The position numbers and the translations under genes are program-made. From Rhabditoides inermis (Eukaryota; Nematoda; Chromadorea; Rhabditida; Rhabditidae), in NCBI GenBank assembly GCA_963966185.1, contig CAWZYM010000055.1:62001-126000 (forward strand): DNA of 64,000 nucleotides, written 5' to 3'. The notes under the pieces are model-generated. The model was not told where the DNA came from, searched no databases, and was given only the letters and a program-made list of their open reading frames with translations. How positions within the stretch are numbered: the stretch's first letter is position 1; each line of letters opens with the position of its first letter. Shown piece after piece: positions 1-16,783 of this stretch.

Positions 1-229
1 CTATAACTCTTATTATTTCTTCTTTCCCCGCGCTGTGCGGTCGGTTCGACTAAATGATCCTGCGCGAGTACCCTTGAGCAAGGCGATGCAGAAGCTCACG
101 AGGATCCAGTACTACGGGCTCGAGGAGATACATAGGACTACGTGGGAGCAAAGGAACCCCCGGAGCCTCTTCACCGTCTACCATGGTACTCTAATGGATT
201 GGGCTGATGATCGATCAAGTATCGATTGA
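1..229 (+). CDS. Partial unrecognised coding exon at the window edge
   Basis: A reading frame is open from the first base to a TGA at 227-229. Residues around positions 68-183 (SKAMQKLTRIQYYGLEEIHR, then a W-E-Q-R-N-P stretch) look like ordinary protein rather than repeat translation. A possible 5' splice site follows the H codon near 184 (CATG then GTACTC), after which the sequence changes to ATCGAT-rich, non-coding-looking DNA. No acceptor is visible upstream, so the exon probably starts outside the window. I do not recognise the family. It could also be a chance frame. Confidence 0.3.
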   Translation, partial: YNSYYFFFPRAVRSVRLNDPARVPLSKAMQKLTRIQYYGLEEIHRTTWEQRNPRSLFTVYHGTLMDWADDRSSID

Positions 230-1246
230 GTATCGATCAAGAATCGTCGTCCACCACTAACCTCTTGCTAAACTGTATTCCCCCGGCGTTAGCCTACCAA
301 GATCTTGGCCCTACTGCATGTTTCCATTTATTTGTTGTGATTACAATGTCATGTTTTATGTACAGCTAAAACGATCTCGGATAAATCTCTGAACTCTCTC
401 TGAACCCTCTGTGCAGTACAAACATCTTTGATTGTTCTGCGCAACGAAAGAGGGTTGACAAGAGATCAAGTTCTTTCAGTCTTTGATCATACTCAAGGTT
501 AGGACAGAAACGTTTTGTCAACTTTTTTTTTATTTTTCAACTGTAAATTGGGGATTTGATACTGGAAGTCTAAAGTCTATATAACTCAATCAGAATAAAC
601 TCAGACGCACCATGAATTCCGGACAGCAACTGCAACACATTAAAAAGAGAAACAGCTATGGACTGCAAGCAATGTGTTTTGAACGCCCGTAGAAATGTAA
701 GCGAGTACTACACCACCCTTAAGAGTTCTTGCCACGGAATGGAACGTAAATGATGGGAAGTTGGGACATGGAGGGACTACGCCCAAGTTTCACAAATTAC
801 ATTAACTGATAGGGGAAAGTTATACATAATAATAAATATCTGTTCTATTCGGTGGTTTGTGTAAGTAAATGAGAGTTTTTATGTGAAAGAAGTGAGTAGG
901 GCTAATCTTGGGTACGAGCTACGCCTCTGCTACAATGTGCGCCTGCCCTGTTTCTAGTTGGACTCTGATGATTGGAGATGTGTGAGAAAGTGAGGTAAGC
1001 CTTCAGTTCAAGGGGGTTAAACTTCATCAACTTCGGTTATCATGGAGGAAACAGAGAAAACAAGCTAGACTGTCGATCAGTCTTTCGTCCTAATCTGCTC
1101 TTGTGATACTATTGCAATTGTGTATAATGGGCAATACGACCAAACACACCAGTGTACCTTGGGTTGCCTGAGGGTCGTAGAAGACCAAAATGATAAAACA
1201 TCTCTATAAAACAGTAAAAATACGTTGAAAAACGGCGAAAAAGCGA
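230..1246. other. Intergenic, nothing recognised
   Basis: AT-rich sequence with ATCGAT-type short repeats near 207-245. I see no coding exon, tRNA or clear repeat before the degenerate array that starts near 1247. Confidence 0.5.
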
Positions 1247-1445
1247 TACCGTAAACTGTAGGGCGGATTTCGTAAACAGTCGCGTGGATTTCGTAAACAG
1301 TCGACTCAATTAAACAGTGGAGTCGATTTCAGAAACAGTCGAGTGGATTTATCTGGCGGCGAAACAGTAGGGCCGATTTCTGAGGGGGCTAAACAGTAGG
1401 GTGGGTTTATATTATAAACAGTTGACTGGATTTTAAACCGTAACG
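1247..1445 (+). repeat. Degenerate tandem repeat, about 9 copies of a 20-30 bp unit
   Basis: Successive units begin with a variant of AAACAGT, followed by NGNGTGGATTT. Copies start near 1252, 1272, 1293, 1312, 1331, 1360, 1391, 1416 and 1435. Spacing drifts between about 19 and 31 bp, so this is an old, diverged array. It lies downstream of the ZW10 stop codon and has no obvious coding role. Confidence 0.55.
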
Positions 1446-1716
1446 TGAATATTCAAAAACCCAAATTCTCCGGTCGTGCCCGAAATTGTTACAAAAAACG
1501 AAAATTTAAACTTCATGTGATGAAGTGCTGAAGTGATGAATTTTCCAGGACACCAACAAAATGAAGAAAAAAATTAAAACTAAACATCATTTATCATTTG
1601 AATGTCCATAAAACCCAAAAAACAAAACACGTATCATACAGTTTCCACCAGGGTACAAGTAAATGTAAAACTCTGTGTACAAACAGAACATGCATGTATT
1701 ATGATAGAATGTACGC

Positions 1717-4700
1717 TCAGAAGATGGAATCGAGAAGTCGCTTGCGCTGCTCCGTGTTGGCGAACAGAGCCTGAAGAGAGGTGAGAAGATGATGAATGAT
1801 TAGAGCCAGCGTACCTTGACGAGACCGCGCACCTCCGAAGCACGCACCCACTCGGCCAGAGGACCCTTGCCGTCGCACCACCGGTCGCACACACTCTCAA
1901 CCGAGACACTCTCACCCTCCCTCCCTCTTCCACCCTCTTACCTGCAGCGATCCACAAAGACACTCAGCCACCTCCTTGACCCGGAAGTAAGGCCGCTCGC
2001 ACATTTTGTGCAGCGTCGACGATCCGCGCACCACAAACAACACCTCCAACTGCTTGATCATCGCCCCGATTAGCACGGCAGCAGCGTCCGCGTCTGCCGA
2101 GTGGAAATCCTGCAAGGAGCGGGGTGAGAGAAGGCGGGGCCTGGGGAAGCACTTGCCTCAAAGGCGAGAAGAATGCGACAGAGCTCGGAAAGGAGGAAGG
2201 AGACGACGTTTCCGAGGGCACAGCAGAGGACAGTCTCAGAGAGGACGTCCTTCCAGACACTGTGCAGAGAGGTGCACTGGGAGACACACTTGTACAGAAC
2301 ATCCGCCGTCTCAGACTCCTCGCCACTTCGAGCGCCAACGAACACTAGAAATGATTAAATCTGCAAATAAAGAGATCCAAACACATTCTTTTTCCCCTTT
2401 TCAGAACTTAAAAAAGTGTGGGGGTTGGGTTGCAACTGACTGTGGGTCTCAGCGAGAGTGGCAGCAATCTGACGGCGAGACTGAGCGAGGACCGACTCGA
2501 GCACCTTGGCAGCAGACTCGCGGAGGGACCACACCTCCGAGACGAGCAAAGGGCGCACATGGTCCATCTACAAATGGGAAGGGTGAGAGAGAGAGGGGGG
2601 ACGTACCACTCCGTCGTTCTTCTTGGCGTTCTTGGACTGGGAGATGACATCGAAGGGCATGAGAAGGATGCGATGGCAGATGTAGTAGCAGTTGTTGTAG
2701 TAGACGGCTGCAGTGTCAGTTGGTCTCTCTGCAGTCTTGTACCTCCCCCCTCACCTGCCATATGGGGCACAGTGGAGAGTATGTGTTTGTGGTGTCGAGG
2801 AGCGATGAGAGTGAACATCTTGACAGCATTCCTCGCAGTCAGTGCCAGCCTGCCGGACAGAGCCTCGTTGTCGCTGTTCACTGCCTCCGTCAGAGTACGG
2901 TCAAGCAATTCCACAAACTCCACCGTCGAGCGACTGCAAACAACTCATACGCGAGTACGCTATTATCGCTCGTGCTGAGAGGTCAGTGAATTTCAAATGT
3001 ACACTTTCTTGTAGCAGTTGTTGCATCTGATCATGATCGTACACTGAGGAGTCGAGTGGATCTCTATTCGAACTCTGAACCACATCCATGATGGCGTTGA
3101 TGCGATGCGAGCCGCCAGCGCACAACCAGTGCATTGTGCTGCACAAAAATTGACAGCATATTCCATCCAATTCGACTATATATGACAGTTGCATGTGGAC
3201 GATACAGCGTTGTCCGTGTTCGTACCTGACTTTGCATTGCAGGAGTCGCAGCAGCTTGGGATGGGCGTTGTCGGCGGCGCGGAAGTCCGAGGAGGGAGTG
3301 AGGTACGCCTCCGCGTATTCCTCCACACTCTCCACCTCACCTTCCACTCCACTACCCACCTACAAACACTAAATATACACAATTTCACTTTCTCTATATA
3401 TCTCTTTACAATCATCCCACTAGTCAGATCACCTCTACAATCACAAAAAATTCTAATTTAAATATCCTAGATACCAGGCCAATGAAAAAAGATGTCTACG
3501 ATGGCTTTGCACTCTTGTCAGCTACAGGGCTACATCACATGGTAGCTATCTACCTGTACGAGATCGAGGTACTGCTGTGTGATGAGCTGCCTGGCAGAGT
3601 TGAGGACAGCCAGACAGCGCCTGTCTACGAACACGTTCTCGTGTTGCTGTGCCAGCGAGGCGAACGAGGGAGTGGCGTCGTTGAACAGACCGGCAGTCAC
3701 CATCCGCTCCCGCCACGCCTCCGCCATCTCCATTGCGGCACACTGACGCTCCTCATCGCAACAAACAGACACGCACATCCTACAACAACACATCACACCC
3801 AATAATCAATTAAATAAAATCAATCAACTAAATTGTTACTTAAGAACAGCGAGCATGAGGGGCTTGGTGATGATCTCTCCGAGTGCGCGGATGAGAGAGA
3901 CGGAGCCAGCCTCGCATCCAGACAGGTCAGTGCACAGATGAGTAAACACATCCTCCACTACCCTTCAAAACGAGATGAGGAAAACTAATCAGAAAAACAC
4001 TTCTCATCCTCACTTGAGGGTCTCCTCGACAGCCTGTGTACCGGCATAGTCGCTTGTCTTGGTGCGAGAGGACAGCATATAGCGGCAAACGTGCTTCTAG
4101 ATAGCATAAAATAACTTCATCAGCATCGCATGGTCTTACCTGAAGAGGATCGCGCTGCCACTTGAACGTGTGCGAGTCACAGGCAGATATGAGAGGCAGC
4201 GCCATGCTTTTCAGCACCACGTCCGACCACCTGGAGGAGGACAATGACATGAGGAGAGGGAAGGTAACACCATTCACCTGGCGATCCATTCGTCCCAGTT
4301 GGTGGCTCCCACAGTCTGCATCGCCGAGATCACGTCAGAGACGTCACTCGACTTCTCAATGGCCAGCTGCATACAAAACAAACCCTGCAACATATCAATT
4401 GTCTGAATAAGTCTTACATTCTCCTTTTCATTCAGTTCGCACCTTCATCTTCGAGTCGGGGTAGGAGACCATATGCTTCATGGCCGTGTTGACGCGCCAG
4501 CAGATGAACTTGTTGGCAGTGTCGATTTCTGCGAGGAGGAGGCTGGAGATGCGGTCTGCGAGGGCGGCTCCCTCTGCAAGGCCACTCTCGCGAAGGTCGT
4601 CCATAATATCTGCATGCAGAGCACGAGCCGACGAAACATCCTTCGAGTCGTTCACAAGCCGCTTGTTGCAGTACTCAAAACACGAATAGGTGTGATATTA

Positions 4701-5154
4701 AACAGTGGCACATACGCTATCATCGAGGTATATGCGGTTGAGCTTCCTTTCCAGTTCCCCGAACCGCTTGACAACGTCGGAACAGGCGCCGAGCTCAGAG
4801 AGACGGGAGCGCAGAGAGTGCTCCTCATGAGCTGCCGCCACCACGTCCGTTTTCGACACCGCCTTCTCAATCAGCTGCAGCTTGTCCTCCATCTGCAAAA
4901 AGACAAGGTCAGATGGGCGTAAGCTATCGATTGATGATACCTTGTGTGCGAGGTCGTCCATGTGAGAGGCGATGTCGTATCGTTCATCGCGCAACACTGG
5001 TTGCATACATGTGTACTTCCTCTCTAGCGCTCGAGCGATCATCTCCATCTCTGAAATCAATAGATACGTCTTCGAACATGTGCCTGAACACACCGTGGGC
5101 TACTTCCTGCTCCAATGCGCGAATGCTGCGGTCGTCCACGCCCGACACAGTCAT
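1717..5154 (-). CDS. ZW10: Kinetochore/Golgi-ER tethering protein ZW10
   Basis: ZW10 homologue. In this family the protein works in the RZZ kinetochore complex and in the NRZ (Dsl1) tether that receives Golgi-to-ER vesicles. First exons, by splice frame: 5094-5154, 4941-5050, 4716-4892, 4443-4673, 4278-4366 and 4140-4230, with further exons down to 1717. Recognisable blocks are an N-terminal coiled region (EMEMIARALERKY), the middle helix HENVFVDRRCLAVLNSARQL (3565-3650), a block like human [20 protein letters not shown] (near 2870-2920), one like the human LHQLKRLGIVWQDVLP segment (near 2230-2300), and the C-terminus DRWCDGKGPLAEW joined by a short intron to ALFANTEQRKRLL and a TGA at 1717-1719. 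The estimated length of about 700 residues is close to the family's 700-800. The start ATG (5152-5154) lies one base after a TTGCAG acceptor. All introns are short. The gene is divergent from NDUFAF7. Confidence 0.9.
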
Positions 5155-5656
5155 CCTGCAACACACAGATCTTATAAGCAAGGATAAATATACATAAATA
5201 CAGACAGAAAAACCGGAAATGCTGGAAAAACTTTCATGTTCAAGTGAGCGGAAAAAAGACCGTTTTTCGCGCGCAACCGACCTGTCAATTACAGTTGATG
5301 CGTAGCGAAATATTCAAATTAATTCAAATGTTGGTATTTTTGCATACCGTTAAATTGTTAAACATTATATAATATAAACATATAATCAATTAATCATAGT
5401 TACAACACGTCTTGTATAACAGTTGAATCAATAAAAGCCAATATCAATAAAAGTTGAAAATATCTTAACATTTGCAAACAGTATGTTGTGTTCAATCGTG
5501 CACAAAATTGAAGTGCAGCGAACATGCACAACTAAAATCAGTCATGCTACAATTTTTTTCTTACTTTTCTACTTTACTTTTACTTTTAGCATGTAATGCA
5601 ACTACACGTTTCTACATTTCTACATTATCTTCTACATTGTATACATTCTTGTTGAG
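5155..5656. promoter_or_regulatory. Shared upstream region between ZW10 (-) and NDUFAF7 (+)
   Basis: About 500 bp separates two divergent start codons, so it should hold both promoters or outron starts. It is AT-rich, with a CGCGCG stretch near 5265-5272. No TATA or initiator motif could be assigned with confidence. The region just before the ZW10 ATG reads as a splice acceptor. Confidence 0.4.
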
Positions 5657-7953
<2,297 letters not shown>

Positions 7954-8342
7954 CTTCATCTCTAGTTGAGAAGTGAATGCTGTTTTCATGTCCAGTGAGC
8001 GTTCAAGCTGTAGGATTGGTAGATAGGTTTGTTTTGTTTCTATATGCGGGTAAGAGAGAGAGAGAGAGATATGATGTTGTTATCAGTATAAATAATTGTA
8101 TGCGCGTGTGTTGTGATTCATGTGATGGGTGTATGCGGTGGCCTAGTCCCGCGCTCGCCCCATTGGCGTGTCTATCTGAGATGAGATGAGAGTAGAGGAG
8201 ATGAGATGAGTGCGGGTGAGACGGGAGTATCAGACCGCATTCCCATGTCCCATCCACGCATCGATGTGCGATTGTTTTGATTAGTGTACTGTGATTGCAG
8301 CCGCGTGCGTGCCGCCTGCCCCCGCTGCGACCACTCCTAGCC
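7954..8342. other. Intergenic or 5' leader between NDUFAF7 and VPS29
   Basis: Holds a GAGAGA run near 8055-8068 and a short GAGAT/GATGAG tandem near 8178-8210. An acceptor-like TGATTGCAG at 8293-8301 precedes the VPS29 start codon by about 40 bases, so part of this is probably VPS29 5' untranslated exon. Confidence 0.5.
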
Positions 8343-8833
8343 ATGGTCCGTCACCCCCCCCCCCCCTCCCCTCTACCCTCTCATGCTCCCTCTTTCAGCT
8401 GGTTCTGGTGATTGGAGATCTGCACGTGCCCCTCAGGGAGGCCTCCATTCCCGCAAAGGTGTGTGATTGGCATACGCGATGACGTCATAGACAATGTTTA
8501 GTTCCGCAAGTTGTTGGTCCCGAACAAGATGCAGCATGTGTTGTGTACCGGGAACCTGGCTACTCGGGAAATGCTAGACTACCTCAGGTATGAGTCCAGT
8601 CGTGTGTTTTGATAGGCATATACAGTAACACTGGGTTTAACATACTTTTGTATTGCTTATGCCTGGGTGTGAGCTTCTTTGTAGTCGATAAAACATGTTG
8701 ATTATATCATACATACCCTGCTAGCGCGGGTATGGTTTGGGAGGGGGAGGGGGAGTGAGTGGCCCATGCCTGTGCCATTCTCCTTTCTCGGTAAACAAGC
8801 AGTAGTTGTTTGTGTTAGCCACCGGGCACCGCA

Positions 8834-8864
<31 letters not shown>

Positions 8865-9264
8865 GCCCCCACTCTTCACTCCTCTCTCACTCGCACTCTC
8901 ACTCTCACTGAAATGCGGGAACGGGGCGAATGGGCATATAGACATATTTCACTTCGCATCTCATCTTATCTCTCCCCTCCTCTCTTTCTCTCTCTCCACT
9001 CGTGTCTGCATTTCGAATGCGCGTTGCTCTCTCGCCCTCTCTCTATCCGTGTTCCATTCGCTCTCCTCCTTTTCATAGGCGGATTCGCACTACTTTTTTG
9101 CTTGGTCATTTTCTGCATTGAGCATGGAGTGTGCGTGATGAATGTGTGTTCGCATTTTAGTAGTGCGCAGTATTGGATGGAGTGGAGAGGAATACATTTT
9201 CTGGGCATTGCAGTGACTATATTGTCCAGTGAGTGAGTCAGTGAGTGTCATTTCGTCCGAACGC

Positions 9265-9320
<56 letters not shown>

Positions 9321-12300
9321 TGGATGTCGAGTTCCCCCACTCACTGTTTCCTCACTGTTTCACTCTGAATACATCTCATCTCGGTGTCATTCTCTCCTCT
9401 CCGTCTTTTCCCAGGCGTCTCTATATCTTTGCCATTTCTCTCCCCATCCTTATCCTTGTCCGTTCGTTTCGTAGTCAGCTTTCTCAGAGTGGACATTGAT
9501 TTTCATGTGTGAACGAGAGTGAGAGAGGAAGAGTGAGTATGTTGTGTGAGGAGGGTGCAGACAGGCTAGGGTGAGTGAGCGTTGAGGGTGAGGGGGGGAG
9601 AAGATGGGGGGGGGGGGATATTTGGTAGCTGGCAATCGGCATGTCATTTGCACATGTGCAGAGGGTGGGGTGGCCTTTTGCCAACGGGGGCGTCCTCTCC
9701 CAAGTGAGAGGGGAAAGAGAGAGAGAGAAGAGGAGGAGAAGACACATCTCGGCTGCTCGCCCATCAACCATTCAATCTTTCAACTCGCCACGCGTTTTGT
9801 TTTGTGTGATGTGTTGTAGTTATGTATTGATGCTTGAATGTGGTTCGTTTGAGGTCTCTCTCATCCGATGTGCACGTGGTTCGCGGCGACTTCGACGACG
9901 AGACGGTCAAGTTCCCCGACACGAAGGTAGCCATCGATCATATGATTATCGATTGATTGTGTGTGTGTGTGACTGACGTGTCAGGTGATCACAGTGGGCT
10001 CGTACCGCATCGGTCTGTGCCATGGCCACCAGATTGTGCCGTGGGGAGACGAGAGGGTGAGTGCTGGTTGGAGATGGTGTGCCATCGGCTTGTATGTGCA
10101 TGATGTGAGCGTGTTTGTCAGATGCTGGAGCTGCTGGCTCGTCAGCTGGATGTGGATGTTCTGGTCACTGGCCACTCCCACAAGTGCACCACTACTGAGA
10201 AGGACGGAAGGTGAATGGCGAAGGCGCACAATCGATTGATTGCGGATGAAAACAAAACACTGAAAATGCTATGTGTCGTATTTGGCTGTCTTTACAGGTT
10301 CTACATCAACCCGGGCAGTGCGACCGGCGCCTTCTCGGCGATTCACGACGGGTCAGTCGGGTTATTCACTCAGTGACTGGGTATTAAGGGCGGCGCGCAG
10401 CGCCGCCCGTTTGTCTTGATCTTTGACGCGCGCAGCGCGTCACCCCCAAGGCATACTCAATTTCCTCTATCCCAATACGATATACTCCATAGTATGTTTT
10501 TTTGGTTAGAATATCATTTGACAAGACCTATAAGTATGATTCGAGAAATAAATATCGGTTGCGGCATCCAAAATATCCAAGACAACTTTTCGCTCATTCT
10601 GCCACTAAACGTGTTTACGACGACGACGACGACGACGGTGTGCATCACGTAAGCCCCGCCCACTGCACTCTGCGCTCATTGGTCGCTCGGCCCACTGTCT
10701 GTGCAATCTGATTGGCCGAACGCTCATGCCCCGCCTTTCGCTCAGCCACTCTCACATCCCGGCCGCTTGGCTCTCTCACGAGCGTACGCTCTCTGCGCGC
10801 TCTCTCTTCTTCCAGCCGAACACATGCCCCGGTTTCGATCAGCCACTCTCTTTCTTTCTGACCGTCTGGTTCTCTCACTTGCGCAAGCTCTCCGCGCGCT
10901 CTCTCTTTCTCGTGCGATTAGAGACTAGAGCCAGAATGGGCAGCCGGCCTGAAATCAAATGGATCGATCGGTGAGGAGAGGGCGAGTGAGAGAGCTCGGC
11001 AGTTAAATGAGAGGTGTACGGAATAATAACACGAGGTTGACATAATCAATGTTGATATGGTGATTAAATTGAATCAAAAATAAAAATTCTACTAATTAAT
11101 ATAAAAGTAATATAAAATGAAATAGCATCTTGAAAATCAGGCAATCGGCGCTTTCTTCGCGGTGAGGTACAAACTTGGCACGAGTTTCCAATGGGAATTT
11201 AGATACAAGCTTGGTCCCGCCACGGACCTAGAGACTTTTGTAGAAATCGTTTTTACGTGAGATATCAGCTGGTCATTTCATTTTTACATTGCGTACTCCT
11301 CTCCTTTAAAGAACGTGCGAATAGCGGAGGAGCAGAGCAGTGCGGGTGAGGCTGCTTTGATCTCTGTGCCACAACTTCCCAAATCTAACAGTAATACTAC
11401 CATTAACTTAATATAATAAGGAAGATCAGTTTAACGCACTCGGCTCTGCATTTACAATTAATGACCAAAGTTTCAGTGGCTCAAAATCTAATGAAGTGTG
11501 TTTTATATGATACGTATGTGCATACATAAATGCTTCCAAAAGCAACATTCGAATTCATTTGCAAACATTTGCAAAACATTCGCAAAACAAACTGCCAGAT
11601 ATGAAGATCGAACGCGCCTAGTACCAGTACGCCCTCACCCTACCACTTGAGCTATTCCACATCATGATGAAACTTCTTTGAGAATATGGGGTGGCTAGCG
11701 CAGTGGATGAGAGCGCAGCTATCATGCGGAAGGTCCCGAGTTCAATCCTCTCGGCGGCCAATGATGTACCGCTAGTCACAGTGGAGTGACGACCACCCTC
11801 ACAACTTTCGTGAGCCTCTAGTCAGCAGTCTGTGACGTCATCTGATCCAAATTCATTGCATTAATCGATATACCCCTTGTAAGCAGCTAGCGATTTGTAC
11901 TCGAGTGCCTTAGGTCAGTCCCCTTATTGGCTAGGTCGACGGTTGTATAACTTGAAACTGCTGATAAACAAACTTTTAACGGTACATGCACTCGCGATAT
12001 GACATGATAACTAGAGAAGAAAGGCTAGTTTACTCGTAGTAGAATTTCATTTCGACTAGCTAGTAACTTGCTAGGTAATGGAACTGCTTAGGAGATGAAG
12101 GGAAGAAGAGAGAAATTTGTAACGTGTGTAGAGCGCGCGTCAATGAGCGACCGGCAGGCGCGTGAGCGATTCGACCAAGCTATTTCGAAGGTTTCTAATT
12201 TAGATACATTCGTATATAACACAACATTGTTCGGCAACACATGATCTATCAGTTTCAAAAAAGCGGAAATCACAGAAACTTTTTTATAATTTCAAACCAG

Positions 12301-13327
12301 TGAATATTACTATGTAGTATTGTTGTATAAGTTATTTGTATTTTCAATCATGACATTCTGACTAGTGAGTTTGTAATATGTATGTTTTATTTTCGTAATT
12401 CACCAATGTGAAAAAATTTCTTCGAAATTTGAGAAAAGGACATCCATTCTCTTTCGAAAAGTACGTAAGTAAAGAGAAGAGGTTTGTCTGGATCTGATTC
12501 AACAAAAGCGCATGCATAAAATCTCTTTGCAAATGACTAAATATCAAAACAAACCTGCTCTTTAGAATTTATGAAAATAGAACATAAATATTATGCATTA
12601 TAATAATTTATTTTATTATTATATTATGCATTATAACAATTTTTTAGTGAATTATAATAAAAATTTGGCCTATTTCACAGTCACCTTACATTATATATGT
12701 TTTAATGTTTAAAAAACACATTTTAGAGTGATTCGAAAAAGCAGGTTTGTTTTGATGTTTTAGTCAGCTGCAAAGAGATGTTATGCATGTGCTTTTGTTG
12801 AATCAGATCCAGACAAACCTCTTCTCTTTACTTACGTACTTTTCGAAAGAGAATTCCTCGTATTCTTTGAATTAGATAACAAATGAATCAAACGACATTT
12901 TTTCTTCTTCTTTGATCAGATAACGAATAAATCAAGCGACGTCTTGTGTTTGCATTTGAATTATCTGTTGTCGTGTTATCGTCCTTCATTATGTATTGTG
13001 AGTGGTTTGATTGCAGCCCTGTGACTGCTTCGTTCGCTCTTCTGGATGTGCAGGCGGAGAGTCTGGTGACGTACATCTACCGCCTCATAGACGACCAGGT
13101 CAAGGTGAGTGGAGAGAGAGAGAGAGAGAGAAGAGGGAGGGCAGAGAGGGAGGGCAGACTGCGAGACAACGCGTAGATGCTTTTCGAGCCGTGTAAATGT
13201 CTATGATTGATGGATGTCATATTCTTTTTTCTCTTTCTTGCGCGCCTTTCTCCTTTCCTGCCCGCGTCTCTATCGAGTGTTGCAGGTTGATCGCGTGATT
13301 TTCAAGAAGAAGGCCGTTCCCAACTAG
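8343..13327 (+). CDS. VPS29: Retromer subunit VPS29
   Basis: VPS29, the metallophosphoesterase-fold subunit of retromer, which recycles cargo from endosomes. Exons: 8343-8345 (ATG only), 8399-8458, 8501-8587, 9854-9926, 9985-10056, 10122-10210, 10298-10351, 13017-13104 and 13286-13327. The product begins [12 protein letters not shown] and keeps [16 protein letters not shown], the animal-type VVRGDFDDE (Phe where active enzymes have the catalytic His), [19 protein letters not shown] and [19 protein letters not shown]. It ends [13 protein letters not shown]. Length is about 188 residues, near the usual 182. All exon phases match. The first exon contributes only the initiator Met, as in vertebrate VPS29. 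Intron 3 (1.27 kb) and intron 7 (2.66 kb) are unusually large for this genome and are full of repeats. Confidence 0.95.
8838..9316 (+). repeat. TC microsatellites in VPS29 intron 3
   Basis: Two clean (TC)n tracts, near 8838-8863 and 9267-9316, with further TC-rich sequence between them. They give the many spurious Ser-Leu frames here. The rest of intron 3 (8588-9853) has no recognisable exon. Confidence 0.7.
10388..10442 (+). repeat. Pair of GC-rich perfect hairpins just inside the VPS29 intron 7 donor
   Basis: Hairpin one (10388-10408) is GGGCGGCGC, loop GCA, GCGCCGCCC. Hairpin two (10424-10442) is TGACGCGC, loop GCA, GCGCGTCA. Both contain the core GCGCGCAGCGC, which recurs in the terminal hairpins of the composite repeats at 23232-23256 and 43568-43592. 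They lie 36 bases after the 5' splice site. Confidence 0.75.
10741..10920 (+). repeat. Imperfect tandem duplication of about 105 bp in VPS29 intron 7
   Basis: Two diverged copies begin near 10744 and 10849 with GCCACTCTC. Both share the pattern CTCTCTCAC, GCGYACGCTCTC or GCGCAAGCTCTC, GCGCGCTCTCTC and a C/T-rich end. Just upstream (10645-10735) are two ATTGG (inverted CCAAT) motifs and CCGCCC boxes. No exon is seen. Confidence 0.45.
11600..11660 (-). repeat. tRNA-derived SINE-like fragment (minus strand)
   Basis: On the minus strand there is an A-box-like TAGCTCAAGTGGTAG followed about 30 bases later by a B-box-like GCGTTCGATCTTC. The flanks do not form a 7-bp acceptor stem, so this is a tRNA relic or SINE head rather than a working tRNA. 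Confidence 0.4.
11688..11760 (+). repeat. tRNA-derived SINE-like fragment (plus strand)
   Basis: A-box-like TGGCTAGCGCAGTGG and B-box-like GAGTTCAATCCTC are spaced as in a tRNA. The T-arm has an oversized loop (CCGAG..CTCGG around 9 nt) and the two ends do not pair as an acceptor stem, so it is not called a functional tRNA. It lies head to head with the minus-strand fragment at 11600-11660. Confidence 0.45.
12433..12853. mobile_element. Foldback (long-TIR) MITE in VPS29 intron 7
   Basis: Imperfect inverted repeats of about 120 bp face each other. The left arm, from about 12433, contains GAAAAGTACGTAAGTAAAGA, CTGATTCAACAAAAGCGCAT and AAACCTGCTCTTT near 12553-12565. The right arm is the reverse complement, from about 12740 to 12853. 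An AT-rich spacer of about 170 bp separates them. The arms share CTGATTCAA(C/G)AAAAGCGCATGCAT and AAAC(C/T)TGCTCTTT with the foldbacks at 20623-21115 and 46021-46514, so all three belong to one family. No transposase is present. Confidence 0.75.
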
Positions 13328-13650
13328 ATATGTAAGTATACTTGTTCCAGTTTATGTTTGTGATATGGACCCGTAGTCGCCGCTCATTCCCATTGTGCAT
13401 AGTAAGTTATTTGTATTTTCCAGTTTGCGCTAATTGGCCACAGATTGTGTATGCGAGTTTCCTCTCTCGCCCTCCTTCCCTTCTCCTCTTTTTGTTTATT
13501 CCAACAAGGATGCATCTGTGTGTTTGATTGTGTTACGACCCCTTTTATCAAGTGAGTCCACCCCTTCTAGAAACACCTATTCGTTTTAATTTTGTCAATG
13601 TAATAAATATTTTTAATCCTTTTTTATTGTTTCTGTGTTCCCCAGTGGCT

Positions 13651-16783
<3,133 letters not shown>

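Noticed and set aside
5041..5094. 19-nt intron in ZW10 (GTATCTATTGATTTCAGAG)
   Set aside because: A 43-nt intron from the donor at 5093 to the acceptor at 5051 keeps frame and fits the other introns better.
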